Program-made: the position numbers and the translations under genes | The notes under the pieces: generated by a model | Told to the model about the DNA's origin: nothing | The model's input: only the letters and a program-made list of their open reading frames with translations | Database searches by the model: none | Assembly: GCF_015712165.1 (NCBI RefSeq) | Contig: NZ_JADPZX010000001.1 | Span: 6,708,001-6,772,000, forward strand | Source: Streptomyces spinoverrucosus | GTDB lineage: Bacteria; Actinomycetota; Actinomycetes; Streptomycetales; Streptomycetaceae | Length of the DNA: 64,000 nt | Direction of reading: 5' to 3' | Shown here: positions 17,458 to 25,727 of the stretch, in pieces | Layout of the letters: each line of letters begins with the position of its first letter | How positions within the stretch are numbered: the first letter of the stretch is position 1

Positions 17458-17618
17458 ACGGCACCTCGACCCTGCTGATCGTCGTCGGCCTCTTCCTGGT
17501 CGGCGGGATCATCTCCTTCGTCAAGCAGAAAATGCCGAAGGGCCTGATCGTGCTGCTCTCCATCGGCGCCGCGATGTGTCTGGTCGCGGGCGTGCTACGG
17601 CTGGAGGTGTGGAATTGA
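17454..17618 (+). CDS. Small membrane protein embedded in the his operon (54 aa)
   Basis: A 54-residue protein with two hydrophobic segments (about residues 6-22 and 31-48) joined by the basic loop KQKMPKG, so a small hairpin-like membrane protein. Its GTG start overlaps the hisB stop (GTGA), and its TGA overlaps the TTG start of hisH, so it is locked into the operon. I recognise no family function. Its coupled position suggests expression at the level of the his enzymes; a role in histidine transport or enzyme localisation would be a guess. Confidence 0.8.
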   Translation: MNGTSTLLIVVGLFLVGGIISFVKQKMPKGLIVLLSIGAAMCLVAGVLRLEVWN

Positions 17619-18256
17619 GCAACTCGAAGAGCGTCGTGGTCTTCGACTACGGCTTCGGCAATGTGAGGTCGGCCGAACGCGCCCTCGCGCGCGTGGGTGC
17701 CGACGTCGAGATAACGCGCGACTTCGACAAGGCCATGAACGCGGACGGCCTGCTGGTGCCCGGCGTGGGCGCCTTCGCCGCCTGCATGACGGGTCTGAAG
17801 GAGGCGCGCGGCGACTGGATCGTCGACCGGCGGCTGGCCGGCGGGCGCCCCGTGATGGGCATCTGCGTCGGCATGCAGATCCTCTTCGCCCGGGGCATCG
17901 AGCACGGCGTCGAGACCGAGGGCCTCGACGAGTGGCCCGGCGCGGTCGAGCCGCTGCAGGCCGACATCGTGCCCCACATGGGCTGGAACACCGTGGACGC
18001 GCCGCCCGACTCGGAGCTGTTCGCCGGCCTGGACGCGGACGCGCGCTTCTACTTCGTGCACTCCTACGCCGTCCACGACTGGAACCTTCAGACGCTCAAC
18101 CCGGCGATGACCGCCCCCAAGGTGACCTGGTCGACGCACGGCAAGCCCTTCGTGGCCGCCGTGGAGAACGGCGCCCTGTGGGCCACGCAGTTCCACCCCG
18201 AGAAGTCCGGCGACGCCGGCGCGCAGCTGCTCACCAACTGGATCGGAACCCTGTAG
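17615..18256 (+). CDS. hisH: Imidazole glycerol phosphate synthase subunit HisH (glutamine amidotransferase)
   Basis: HisH is the class I glutaminase subunit that supplies ammonia to HisF. The 213-residue protein has the [11 protein letters not shown] start, PGVGAF for the oxyanion region, the nucleophile in [10 protein letters not shown], and the His and Glu of the triad in [11 protein letters not shown] chose the rare TTG at 17615 because GGAGG at 17603-17607 lies 7 bases before it, while the in-frame GTG at 17609 is too close to that site. The TTG overlaps the stop of the small membrane protein gene. Confidence 0.95.
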   Translation: MSNSKSVVVFDYGFGNVRSAERALARVGADVEITRDFDKAMNADGLLVPGVGAFAACMTGLKEARGDWIVDRRLAGGRPVMGICVGMQILFARGIEHGVETEGLDEWPGAVEPLQADIVPHMGWNTVDAPPDSELFAGLDADARFYFVHSYAVHDWNLQTLNPAMTAPKVTWSTHGKPFVAAVENGALWATQFHPEKSGDAGAQLLTNWIGTL

Positions 18257-18260
18257 AGAC

Positions 18261-18986
18261 ATGGCCAAGCTCGAACTCCTCCCCGCCGTCGACGTCCGTG
18301 ACGGCCAGGCGGTCCGCCTCGTGCACGGCGAGTCCGGCACGGAGACCTCCTACGGCTCCCCCCTGGAGGCCGCCCTCGCCTGGCAGCGGGCGGGCGCCGA
18401 GTGGCTGCACCTGGTCGACCTGGACGCCGCCTTCGGCACCGGCGACAACCGCGCGCTGATCGCCGAGGTGACCGAGGCGATGGACATCAAGGTGGAGCTG
18501 TCCGGCGGTATCCGCGACGACGACACCCTCGCCGCCGCCCTCGCCACCGGCTGCACCCGCGTCAACCTCGGCACGGCCGCCCTGGAGACCCCCGAGTGGG
18601 TCGCCAGGGTCATCGCCGAGCACGGCGACAAGATCGCGGTCGGTCTCGACGTACGCGGCACGACCCTGCGCGGCCGTGGCTGGACCCGCGACGGCGGCGA
18701 CCTCTACGAGACGCTGGAGCGCCTCAACAAGGAGGGCTGCGCGCGCTACGTCGTGACCGACATCGCCAAGGACGGCACGCTGCAGGGCCCGAACCTTCAG
18801 CTGCTGAAGAACGTCTGCGCGGCGACGGACCGCCCGGTCGTGGCCTCCGGCGGCGTGTCCTCGCTGGCCGACCTGCGGGCCATCGCCGAGCTCGTGCCGC
18901 TCGGTGTCGAGGGCGCGATCGTCGGGAAGGCCCTGTACGCGAAGGCGTTCACCCTGGAAGAGGCCTTGGAGGCAGTGTCGTCATGA
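18261..18986 (+). CDS. priA: Bifunctional HisA/TrpF isomerase PriA
   Basis: PriA is a (beta/alpha)8-barrel that isomerises both ProFAR (histidine pathway) and phosphoribosyl anthranilate (tryptophan pathway) in actinobacteria. The 241-residue product has the [18 protein letters not shown] start with the catalytic Asp, [23 protein letters not shown] with the second Asp, [14 protein letters not shown] and the phosphate-binding ASGGVSS. These, and the absence of any trpF gene among the trp genes here, support the dual role. It lies in the his operon between hisH (four-base gap) and a RidA-like gene. Confidence 0.95.
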   Translation: MAKLELLPAVDVRDGQAVRLVHGESGTETSYGSPLEAALAWQRAGAEWLHLVDLDAAFGTGDNRALIAEVTEAMDIKVELSGGIRDDDTLAAALATGCTRVNLGTAALETPEWVARVIAEHGDKIAVGLDVRGTTLRGRGWTRDGGDLYETLERLNKEGCARYVVTDIAKDGTLQGPNLQLLKNVCAATDRPVVASGGVSSLADLRAIAELVPLGVEGAIVGKALYAKAFTLEEALEAVSS

Positions 18987-19387
18987 CGTCCGATGCCGTA
19001 CGGCGGGTGCAGAGCGGAAGTCCCTGGGAGGAGTCCTTCGGTTCGGCAGGCGCCGTCGCGGCGGGCGACCGCGTCCTGGTGGCGGGCACGACGTCCTTCA
19101 AGGGCACGGTGCTGTACGGGGAGGGCGACCCGTACGAGCAGGCCAAGGTGGCCTTCACCAGCGCGATCGAGGCGATCGGCGAGTTCGGGCTCGGTGTCGG
19201 GTCCGTGATCAGGACCCGGATGTATCTCGCTCATCTGCGGGACGTCGACGAGGTGGGGCGGGCCCACAAGGAGCTGTTCGACTCCGTGCGGCCCGTGACG
19301 ACCCTGCTGGTCGTGGAGGGCTTCGTCGACCCGAGGATCCTGGTCTCAGTGGAAGTGGAAGCATTCAGAGGAGCCGTGAACTCATGA
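18983..19387 (+). CDS. RidA family protein embedded in the his operon
   Basis: The 134-residue product belongs to the RidA/YjgF/UK114 superfamily: it has the [10 protein letters not shown] start, [39 protein letters not shown] and the C-terminal [20 protein letters not shown]. The Arg in VIRTRMY matches the position that binds carboxylates in RidA. RidA enzymes hydrolyse reactive 2-aminoacrylate and other enamines that damage PLP enzymes. ATG at 18983 overlaps the priA stop, and its TGA overlaps the hisF ATG, so it is strictly coupled. Protecting HisC or handling an unstable his intermediate is an inference. Confidence 0.88.
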   Translation: MTSDAVRRVQSGSPWEESFGSAGAVAAGDRVLVAGTTSFKGTVLYGEGDPYEQAKVAFTSAIEAIGEFGLGVGSVIRTRMYLAHLRDVDEVGRAHKELFDSVRPVTTLLVVEGFVDPRILVSVEVEAFRGAVNS

Positions 19388-20139
19388 CCCTGGCGGTCCG
19401 AGTCATCCCCTGCCTGGACGTCGACAACGGCCGGGTCGTCAAGGGTGTCAATTTCCAGAACCTGCGCGACGCGGGCGACCCCGTCGAGATGGCGAAGGTG
19501 TACGACGCCGAGGGCGCCGACGAGCTGACGTTCCTGGACATCACCGCGTCCTCCGGCAACCGGGAGACGACGTACGACGTGGTGCGCCGCACCGCCGAGC
19601 AGGTGTTCATCCCGCTCACGGTCGGCGGGGGTGTGCGCACCGCCGAGGACGTGGACCGGCTGCTGCGGGCGGGCGCCGACAAGGTGGGCGTCAACACGGC
19701 CGCGATCGCGCGTCCGGAGCTGATCCGGGAGATCGCGGAGCGGTTCGGCCGGCAGGTGCTGGTGCTGTCCGTGGACGCCCGCCGGACCCCTTCGGGAAGC
19801 TTCGAGGTGACCACGCACGGCGGCCGCAAGGGCACCGGCATCGACGCCGTCGAGTGGGCGCACCGGGCCGCCGAGCTGGGCGCCGGTGAGATCCTGCTCA
19901 ACTCGATGGACGCGGACGGCACCAAGGACGGCTACGACCTGGAGATGATCTCCGCAGTCCGCAAGCACGTCACCGTGCCGGTGATCGCCTCCGGCGGCGC
20001 GGGCAAGCTGGCCGACTTCCCGCCGGCCATCGCGGCCGGCGCGGACGCCGTCCTCGCGGCCTCGGTGTTCCACTTCGGCGATCTGCGCATCGGCGAGGTG
20101 AAGGAGACGCTGCGGGCGGCGGGTCACCTCGTACGGTGA
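19384..20139 (+). CDS. hisF: Imidazole glycerol phosphate synthase subunit HisF (cyclase)
   Basis: HisF takes ammonia from HisH and cyclises PRFAR to imidazole glycerol phosphate and AICAR. The 251-residue barrel has [19 protein letters not shown] with the catalytic Asp near residue 11, [34 protein letters not shown] with the second catalytic Asp, and ASGGAGK. Its ATG overlaps the end of the RidA-like gene. It is the last gene of the his operon; a convergent gene follows 17 bases later. Confidence 0.97.
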   Translation: MTLAVRVIPCLDVDNGRVVKGVNFQNLRDAGDPVEMAKVYDAEGADELTFLDITASSGNRETTYDVVRRTAEQVFIPLTVGGGVRTAEDVDRLLRAGADKVGVNTAAIARPELIREIAERFGRQVLVLSVDARRTPSGSFEVTTHGGRKGTGIDAVEWAHRAAELGAGEILLNSMDADGTKDGYDLEMISAVRKHVTVPVIASGGAGKLADFPPAIAAGADAVLAASVFHFGDLRIGEVKETLRAAGHLVR

Positions 20140-20156
20140 CGTAGGCCGCCACCGCC

Positions 20157-20792
20157 TCAGATGCCGAGCTGCTTGGCCTCCTCCAGCCGGGCGATGGCGT
20201 CCGCGTCGCCGTCCACGTCCACCTTGGCGGCGCTCTGCCGGCCGTAGACGAACAGCAGCAGCTCCGACGGCTCACCCGTCACCGTGACCACCGGGGTGCC
20301 GCGGTGGGCGACCGCCGTCTGGCCGTCGGGGCGGCGCAGCACCAGGCCCGTCGGAACGCCGCGGCCCATCAGGCGGGCGGTGCGCTCCAGCCGGGACCAC
20401 AGGGCGTCCTGGAAGACCGGGTCGAGCTCGCGGGTCGTCCAGTCGGGCTGGGCGCGGCGGACGTCCTCGGTGTGGACGTAGAACTCGATCGTGTTCGACA
20501 TCTCGTCGATCTGCTTGAGCTGGAAGGGTGAGAAGCGCGGCGGGCCGGTGCGGATGAGCTGGATCAGCTCCTCGTACGGCTTGTCCGTGTACTCCTCCAT
20601 CACCTTCTCCAGGCGTGGCGCGAGCTGCTTGATCAGTATGCCGCCGGCGGCGTCCGGGCGGCGTTCGCGCACCACCACGTGCGCGGCCAGGTCACGGGTC
20701 AGCCAGCCCTCGCACAGGGTGGAGGCGTTCGGACCGGCGGTCTCCAAGAGGTCGGCGAGCAGAAGCCGTTCACGCTTGGCAAAGGTCGACAT
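20157..20792 (-). CDS. TIGR03085 family protein (DinB/maleylpyruvate-isomerase-like)
   Basis: The 211-residue protein matches the actinobacterial TIGR03085 family of metal-binding, DinB-like helical bundles: it starts [20 protein letters not shown], has [21 protein letters not shown] with a metal-ligand His, the [17 protein letters not shown] segment with the second His, and ends with the sterol-carrier-like C-terminal segment ([16 protein letters not shown]). Relatives use mycothiol as thiol cofactor; that this one does is an inference. The ATG at 20792 lies 6 bases after TAGGCT on the minus strand, so the transcript is probably leaderless. It is convergent with hisF and divergent from hisI. 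Confidence 0.82.
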   Translation of the reverse strand: MSTFAKRERLLLADLLETAGPNASTLCEGWLTRDLAAHVVVRERRPDAAGGILIKQLAPRLEKVMEEYTDKPYEELIQLIRTGPPRFSPFQLKQIDEMSNTIEFYVHTEDVRRAQPDWTTRELDPVFQDALWSRLERTARLMGRGVPTGLVLRRPDGQTAVAHRGTPVVTVTGEPSELLLFVYGRQSAAKVDVDGDADAIARLEEAKQLGI

Positions 20793-20798
20793 GGAGTC

Positions 20799-20804
20799 AG
20801 CCTA
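20799..20804 (-). promoter_or_regulatory. -10 element (TAGGCT) for leaderless TIGR03085 transcript
   Basis: TAGGCT on the minus strand is 6 bases before the ATG at 20792, and no ribosome binding site precedes the start. Confidence 0.5.
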
Positions 20805-20862
20805 CGACCGGGTATCCGTACCGCACAGTGGACAGCGCCCCGGGACTGTCGGTGCGGCGCGG

Positions 20863-20868
20863 CACAAT
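20863..20868 (+). promoter_or_regulatory. -10 element (CACAAT) for leaderless hisI transcript
   Basis: CACAAT lies 6 bases before the ATG of hisI at 20875. The same hexamer at the same distance precedes the DUF2752 gene and kstR2 in this window. Confidence 0.5.
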
Positions 20869-20874
20869 GGCCCC

Positions 20875-21240
20875 ATGACCAGTACGCCGCCGCCCAGCAG
20901 CCTCGACCCCGAGATCGCCACGCGCCTCAAGCGCAGCGCCGACGGGCTCCTGCCCGCCATCGCCCAGCAGTACGACACCGGTGAGGTGCTCATGTTGGGC
21001 TGGATGGACGACGAGGCGCTGCACCGCACGCTGACCACCGGCCGCTGCACGTACTGGTCGCGCAGCCGCCGGGAGTACTGGGTCAAGGGCGACACCTCGG
21101 GACACGTCCAGTACGTGAAGTCCGTGGCCCTGGACTGCGACGCCGACACCGTGCTCGTCAAGGTCGACCAGGTGGGTGCCGCCTGCCACACGGGCGCGCG
21201 CACCTGCTTCGATTCCGACGTCCTGCCGCTGGGTCAGTAG
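20875..21240 (+). CDS. hisI: Phosphoribosyl-AMP cyclohydrolase
   Basis: HisI opens the purine ring of phosphoribosyl-AMP in the third step of histidine synthesis and needs zinc and magnesium. The 121-residue protein is the monofunctional form (no fused pyrophosphohydrolase). Motifs: [30 protein letters not shown], the Mg-binding DCDADT and the zinc cysteines in [15 protein letters not shown] at 20875 follows a CACAAT hexamer by 6 bases. It is separated from the main his operon by the convergent gene at 20157-20792 and lies 11 bases before trpE, so hisI and trpE are likely co-transcribed. Confidence 0.96.
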   Translation: MTSTPPPSSLDPEIATRLKRSADGLLPAIAQQYDTGEVLMLGWMDDEALHRTLTTGRCTYWSRSRREYWVKGDTSGHVQYVKSVALDCDADTVLVKVDQVGAACHTGARTCFDSDVLPLGQ

Positions 21241-21251
21241 GGTCGGCCGCC

Positions 21252-22730
21252 ATGGACCTCGAGACGTTCCGCAAGCTGGCCACCGACCGCCGCGTCATCC
21301 CCGTCACCCGCAAGCTCCTGGCCGACGGCGACACCCCGGTCGGGCTCTACCGCAAGCTCGCCGCCGAGCGCCCCGGCACCTTCCTGCTGGAGTCCGCGGA
21401 GAACGGCCGCTCCTGGTCCCGCTACTCGTTCGTGGGCGTCCGCAGCGCCGCCACGCTCACCGAGCGGGACGGCCACGTGCACTGGCTGGGCGAGCCCCCC
21501 GTGGGCGTGCCCGTCGAGGGTGACCCGCTGGCCGCCCTGCGCGCCACCGTCGAGGCCCTGCACACGCCCCACCAGGAGGGCATGCCGCCCTTCACCGGCG
21601 GCATGGTCGGCTACCTCGGGTACGACATCGTCCGCCGCCTGGAGAAGATCGGCCCCGGCGACCGGGACGACCTGCGGCTGCCCGAGCTGACCATGCTGCT
21701 GACCAGCGACCTGGCGGTCATGGACCACTGGGAGGGTTCCGTCCTGCTGATCGCCAACGCGATCAACCACAACGACCTCGACACCGGCGTCGACGAGGCC
21801 TACGCCGACGCCGTGGCCCGTCTCGACGCCATGGAGGCCGACCTCACGCGCGCGGTGGCCCAGCCGCCGGCCGTGCTGCCGCCCTCCGAGCTGCCCGAGT
21901 ACAGCGCGCTGTGGGGCGGCCCCGACTTCCAGGAGGCCGTCGAGGACATCAAGGAACGCATCCGGGCCGGCGAGGCCTTCCAGGTCGTGCCCTCGCAGCG
22001 GTTCGAGACGCCCTGCACGGCGAGCGCGCTGGACGTCTACCGGGTGCTGCGGGCGACCAATCCCTCGCCGTACATGTACCTGCTCCGCTTCGACGGCTTC
22101 GACGTCGTCGGCTCCTCGCCCGAGGCGCTGGTCAAGGTCGAGGACGGGCAAGCCATGGTCCACCCCATCGCCGGCACCCGCCCCCGGGGCGCCACCCCGC
22201 AGGACGACCAGGCCCTGGCCGAGGAGCTGCTCGCCGACCCCAAGGAGCGCGCCGAGCACCTGATGCTGGTCGACCTGGGCCGCAACGACCTCGGCCGGGT
22301 CTGCGAGCCCGGCTCGGTGGAGGTCGTCGACTTCATGTCCATCGAGCGGTACTCGCACGTGATGCACATCGTCTCGACCGTGACCGGCCGGGTCGCGGCG
22401 GGCCGCACCGCCTTCGACGTGCTGACGGCCTGCTTCCCGGCGGGCACCCTCTCCGGCGCGCCCAAGCCGCGCGCGATGCAGATCATCGACGAACTGGAGC
22501 CGTCCCGGCGCGGCCTGTACGGCGGCTGCGTCGGCTACCTCGACTTCGCGGGCGACTCCGACACCGCCATCGCCATCCGCACGGCCCTGCTGCGCGACGG
22601 CACGGCGTACGTCCAGGCGGGCGCGGGCATCGTCGCCGACTCCGACCCGCTCGCCGAGGACACGGAGTGCCGCAACAAGGCGGCGGCGGTCCTCCGCGCG
22701 ATCCACACGGCGAACCGGCTCGCACAATAG
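21252..22730 (+). CDS. trpE: Anthranilate synthase component I
   Basis: TrpE converts chorismate to anthranilate with ammonia from a glutaminase partner. The 492-residue protein has the N-terminal [18 protein letters not shown] motif (tryptophan-feedback site, LLES), [10 protein letters not shown], and the chorismate-binding core: [69 protein letters not shown] and [11 protein letters not shown]. It lies 11 bases after hisI, which may couple the two pathways. No trpG or trpD is in the window, and I see no Trp-rich leader peptide before the hisI-trpE unit. Confidence 0.96.
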   Translation: MDLETFRKLATDRRVIPVTRKLLADGDTPVGLYRKLAAERPGTFLLESAENGRSWSRYSFVGVRSAATLTERDGHVHWLGEPPVGVPVEGDPLAALRATVEALHTPHQEGMPPFTGGMVGYLGYDIVRRLEKIGPGDRDDLRLPELTMLLTSDLAVMDHWEGSVLLIANAINHNDLDTGVDEAYADAVARLDAMEADLTRAVAQPPAVLPPSELPEYSALWGGPDFQEAVEDIKERIRAGEAFQVVPSQRFETPCTASALDVYRVLRATNPSPYMYLLRFDGFDVVGSSPEALVKVEDGQAMVHPIAGTRPRGATPQDDQALAEELLADPKERAEHLMLVDLGRNDLGRVCEPGSVEVVDFMSIERYSHVMHIVSTVTGRVAAGRTAFDVLTACFPAGTLSGAPKPRAMQIIDELEPSRRGLYGGCVGYLDFAGDSDTAIAIRTALLRDGTAYVQAGAGIVADSDPLAEDTECRNKAAAVLRAIHTANRLAQ

Positions 22731-22778
22731 GGCGCTTCTCACGTGAACCCCGGGTGACGGTTCGGGCCGGGGGCAGGC

Positions 22779-22784
22779 GATAGT
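22779..22784 (+). promoter_or_regulatory. -10 element (GATAGT) for leaderless TIGR02234 transcript
   Basis: GATAGT lies 7 bases before GTG 22792. An in-frame GTG at 22783 overlaps this hexamer, so it cannot be the start of a transcript made from it. Confidence 0.45.
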
Positions 22785-22791
22785 GGAGTAC

Positions 22792-23433
22792 GTGACTGCT
22801 GTTCCTCACCCCCGTTCCCAAGGTTCCGGACCCGCGCGTGCCGGTCGGCGGAGTCTTGCCCTGGCCCTGCTGTGCGGTGCGCTCGGCGCGGCCGTGGCGT
22901 TGCTGGCCACCCGTCAGCAGTGGTCGGAGGGCACCGCGACGGTGGCCGGCGGCGCCTTCCCGCTGACCGCCAACGGCAGTGACGTCACCGGCGTCCCCGC
23001 CGCGCTCGCCATAGTGGGCCTGGCCGCGCTCGTCGCCGTCTTCGCCGTCCGCCGGGCCGGCCGCCTCGCGGTGGCCGGGCTGCTCGCGCTGTGCGGCGCC
23101 GGCACCGTCGCCGCCGCCCTGTTCGGCGCCTCCGACAGCTCCGCGCTCGACGAGAAGGCCGCCCAGGCCTCCGGTGACACCTCCGCCACCGTGGACGCCC
23201 TCACCCACACCGCGTGGCCGTACGCCGCGGCCGTGGGCGGCGCCCTCATCCTGCTCGCCGGACTGCTCGCCCTGCGCTACGGCCGCCTGTGGCCCGCGAT
23301 GTCCGGCCGCTACGAGCGAGGCGGCGCCCCCCGCGCACGCCGCAGCGCCCCGTCCGTCGACCCCGACCGGCCCGAGGACCTCTGGAAGGCCCTGGACCGC
23401 GGCGAGGACCCGACGGGCACCGGCCCGGCGTAG
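22792..23433 (+). CDS. TIGR02234 family Trp-region-associated membrane protein
   Basis: The 213-residue product has four hydrophobic segments (about residues 21-40, 65-83, 88-108 and 142-162) with the conserved ATRQQW after the first segment and an acidic C-terminal tail. This is the layout of the TIGR02234 family, found next to tryptophan genes in actinobacteria and sometimes annotated as trp-operon-associated membrane protein. It lies 61 bases after trpE. No activity is established; involvement in tryptophan transport or enzyme anchoring is only suggested by the neighbourhood. I chose the GTG at 22792 because of the -10 hexamer before it. Confidence 0.82.
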   Translation: MTAVPHPRSQGSGPARAGRRSLALALLCGALGAAVALLATRQQWSEGTATVAGGAFPLTANGSDVTGVPAALAIVGLAALVAVFAVRRAGRLAVAGLLALCGAGTVAAALFGASDSSALDEKAAQASGDTSATVDALTHTAWPYAAAVGGALILLAGLLALRYGRLWPAMSGRYERGGAPRARRSAPSVDPDRPEDLWKALDRGEDPTGTGPA

Positions 23434-23570
23434 GCACTGGACCACTGGCCCTGGTGTGGCGAAACAGACGCACCCGGGAGCAGCCCCCCGCGCATGACAC
23501 ACGCGCGCGTACGGGACAATGAACGACGAGCGTCAGGCTCACCCACGCATACGGCAACGAGGAGCAAGCA

Positions 23571-23852
23571 ATGGCGGACAGCAGCCACGGGCACGGTCAC
23601 ACCCCCGCCGCCTGGACCGGTGTCATCATCATCTTCATCGGTTTCTGCGTCGCGGGCGCCTTCATGGTGATGGACAACCCGCTCGGCTTCTGGGGCGGCA
23701 TGGCGATCGTGGTCGCGGGCGGTGTCGTCGGCGGCATCATGCGCGCGATGGGCCTGGGCGCGCCCAAGGCGCACCCCCTCAAGATGACGTCCTCCGCGCC
23801 GCAGCCCACGCGGACCGTGACCACGCGCGAGCCGGTCGCCGCCGAGAGCTGA
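23571..23852 (+). CDS. HGxxPAAW motif-containing small membrane protein
   Basis: The 93-residue protein begins MADSSHGHGHTPAAWTG, the motif that names the family, followed by two membrane segments (about residues 16-35 and 40-60) and a polar tail ending in REPVAAES. The His-rich N-terminus could bind metal, but no role is known. The ATG at 23571 has a GAGGAG ribosome site. It is followed by a strong terminator at 23886-23922. Confidence 0.82.
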   Translation: MADSSHGHGHTPAAWTGVIIIFIGFCVAGAFMVMDNPLGFWGGMAIVVAGGVVGGIMRAMGLGAPKAHPLKMTSSAPQPTRTVTTREPVAAES

Positions 23853-23885
23853 TCCAACCCGTACGGCCTTCCGCCGCGACCTCGT

Positions 23886-23922
23886 CGAGGGGCGGCCCGG
23901 TGCGACGCCGGGCCGCCCCTCG
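23886..23922 (+). terminator. 15-bp stem terminator after the HGxxPAAW gene
   Basis: CGAGGGGCGGCCCGG and CCGGGCCGCCCCTCG pair perfectly over 15 bp around the loop TGCGACG. It lies 33 bases after the stop codon and 24 bases before the next gene's -10 hexamer, so it isolates the next transcript. Confidence 0.85.
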
Positions 23923-23945
23923 CGCGCGTCCGCACCCGGGCCGGG

Positions 23946-23951
23946 CACAAT
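23946..23951 (+). promoter_or_regulatory. -10 element (CACAAT) for leaderless DUF2752 transcript
   Basis: CACAAT lies 7 bases before the ATG at 23959, with no ribosome site between. Confidence 0.5.
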
Positions 23952-23958
23952 GCGGGGC

Positions 23959-24375
23959 ATGAGCGCCGACAGCCGCAGCACCCCCACACGACGGCTGGCC
24001 GCCCCCGTCGGCATCCTCGCGGCCGTCGCCGCCGCCTTCGCCTACGTGGGCGCCGTGGACCCCAACGAACCCGGCCACTACCCCGTCTGCCCGCTACTGC
24101 GCTTCACCGGCCTGTACTGCCCCGGCTGCGGCGGCCTGCGCAGCGCCCACGCCGTCGTGCACGGCGACCTCCCGGCGGCGCTGCACGCCAACGCGATCGC
24201 CGTCGTCGGCTATCTGCTCTTCGCCGTGCTCTGGACCGTCTGGGTGGTCCGCGCGGCCCGCGGCCGACCGCTCCGCCTCGACCTGCGGTCCGTCCACCTG
24301 TGGACGGCGGGCGCGTTGCTGCTGCTCTTCACCGTTGTCCGGAACCTGCCCTTCGGTGGCTGGCTCCACCCTTGA
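23959..24375 (+). CDS. DUF2752 domain-containing membrane protein
   Basis: The 138-residue protein has three membrane segments and the family hallmark CPLLRFTGLYCPGCGGLRSAHAVVHGD, in which the CPGCG pair lies at the membrane surface, followed by the conserved Arg and His. I chose the ATG at 23959 because CACAAT lies 7 bases upstream; the in-frame ATG at 23950 overlaps that hexamer. The biochemical role of DUF2752 is unknown; the paired Cys suggests a redox or metal site. Confidence 0.85.
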   Translation: MSADSRSTPTRRLAAPVGILAAVAAAFAYVGAVDPNEPGHYPVCPLLRFTGLYCPGCGGLRSAHAVVHGDLPAALHANAIAVVGYLLFAVLWTVWVVRAARGRPLRLDLRSVHLWTAGALLLLFTVVRNLPFGGWLHP

Positions 24376-24519
24376 TCAACTGGCGGATGTCCAGGTAGTG
24401 GGACCGGCGTCAACCGGATGCGAGGCCTTCGCCCCGCTCCGGATACCATCGCAGTGACCACCGGTTTTCTTCTGGGAATGCCGCTTTAACAGTCAACCGT
24501 CTGGAAGGGGGCCACTCGC

Positions 24520-25329
24520 GTGAGTGTGCTCGACGAGATCATCGACGGAGTCCGTGCCGACCTCGCGGAGCGGCAGGCGCGCGTGAGCCTCGACGAGCTC
24601 AAGGAGCGCGCGGCGAAGGCCCCCGCCGCCAAGGACGGACTGGCCGCCCTGCGCGGCGAAGGCGTGCAGGTCATCTGCGAGGTCAAGCGGTCCAGCCCCT
24701 CCAAGGGCGCCCTGGCCGCGATCGCCGACCCGGCCGGCCTCGCCGCGGACTACGAGGCGGGCGGCGCGGCCGTCATCTCCGTCCTCACCGAACAGCGCCG
24801 CTTCGGCGGCTCCCTCGCCGACCTGGAGGCGGTCCGCGCGCGCGTGGACATCCCCGTACTGCGCAAGGACTTCATCGTCACCTCGTACCAGCTGTGGGAG
24901 GCCCGGGCGTACGGCGCCGACCTCGCGCTGCTGATCGTCGCGGCCCTCGACCAGCCGGCCCTGGAGTCCCTGATCGAGCGGGCGGTGTCCATCGGGCTCA
25001 CCCCGCTCGTCGAGGTGCACGACGAGGACGAGGTCGACCGCGCGGTCGACGCGGGCGCCAAGCTCATCGGCGTCAACGCGCGCAACCTCAAGACGCTTGA
25101 GGTCGACCGCGGAACCTTCGAGCGGGTCGCCCCGGAGGTCCCGGAGGGCATCGTCAAGGTCGCCGAGTCCGGCATCCGCGGCCCGCACGACCTCATCGCC
25201 TACGCCAACGCGGGCGCCGACGCGGTCCTGGTCGGCGAGTCCCTCGTCACCGGCAAGGACCCCAAGACGGCGGTGTCCGACCTGGTGGCGGCGGGCGCAC
25301 ATCCCGCTCTGCGGCACGGCCGGGGCTGA
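24520..25329 (+). CDS. trpC: Indole-3-glycerol phosphate synthase
   Basis: TrpC closes the indole ring, turning CdRP into indole-3-glycerol phosphate. The 269-residue barrel has [16 protein letters not shown] (catalytic Lys of the first loop), [37 protein letters not shown] (second Lys), [22 protein letters not shown] and SGIRGPHDL with [11 protein letters not shown] at 24520 has GGAAGGGGG upstream. It is monofunctional; the PRAI step must come from PriA. It is first in trpC-trpM-trpB-trpA. A 12-codon open frame (24454-24489) without Trp codons precedes it. Confidence 0.96.
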   Translation: MSVLDEIIDGVRADLAERQARVSLDELKERAAKAPAAKDGLAALRGEGVQVICEVKRSSPSKGALAAIADPAGLAADYEAGGAAVISVLTEQRRFGGSLADLEAVRARVDIPVLRKDFIVTSYQLWEARAYGADLALLIVAALDQPALESLIERAVSIGLTPLVEVHDEDEVDRAVDAGAKLIGVNARNLKTLEVDRGTFERVAPEVPEGIVKVAESGIRGPHDLIAYANAGADAVLVGESLVTGKDPKTAVSDLVAAGAHPALRHGRG

Positions 25330-25350
25330 CCCCCGGTAGGCTGAGCGGCG

Positions 25351-25524
25351 ATGACTTCGACGATCACCCTGGCGACCAGGGACCCGTACGCCCGCCTCGC
25401 GCGCGGCTGCAGGCCCCGAGGCTGCCGCGCCCCCGCCCGCCGGGTGCACGGCCGCCGGGTCCGGTATGTGATCGGCGACGAGCCTGGGCAGGTCAACGGC
25501 ATGCGATGGCAGCAGCCGACCTAG
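25351..25524 (+). CDS. trpM: TrpM-like small protein between trpC and trpB (57 aa)
   Basis: The frame from ATG 25351 to TAG 25522-25524 encodes 57 residues: a Thr/Arg-rich start (MTSTITLATRDPYARLAR), a basic centre with two Cys (GCRPRGCRAP), and VRYVIGDEPGQVNGMRW. In Streptomyces coelicolor a small gene at this place, trpM, encodes a short protein reported to modulate tryptophan synthesis and differentiation. Position and size match; I did not align the sequences. It follows trpC by 21 bases and is separated from trpB by a repeat-rich spacer (25525-25727). It contains one Trp, near the C-terminus. Confidence 0.72.
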   Translation: MTSTITLATRDPYARLARGCRPRGCRAPARRVHGRRVRYVIGDEPGQVNGMRWQQPT

Positions 25525-25655
25525 AGGGGCGCGGGGCTCTGTTCGACGTGCGGCTACCGCCGCGCGGGCGCGACCAGCGACGCACGGCTCGCAGCCGACC
25601 GACAACCCCAGCCCTCAAAGGGGTGCGGGGAACTGCGCGACAAGCCACGGACGAT
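25524..25655 (+). repeat. Dispersed Streptomyces intergenic repeat, copy B, in the trpM-trpB spacer
   Basis: Two related units lie in tandem. The first starts AGGGGCGCGGGGCTCTG and runs through GGGCGCGACCAGC (25524-25577); the second starts CTCAAAGGGGTGCGGGGAAC and ends CGACAAGCCACGG (25614-25650). The second unit repeats copy A at 551-590 on the opposite strand. Such units are scattered through Streptomyces intergenic DNA and can fold as G/C-rich hairpins, so they could attenuate or process the trp transcript before trpB. Confidence 0.65.
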
Positions 25656-25727
25656 CTGAGGCCGTACGACCAGCCCCGCCCCCACGGCGATTAGTGTCAT
25701 TCCACACACTCACCGTGAGGCTCAAGC

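Noticed and set aside
24376..24519. Trp attenuator or leader peptide before trpC
   Set aside because: The only short frame contains no Trp codons, and no antiterminator/terminator pair is visible.
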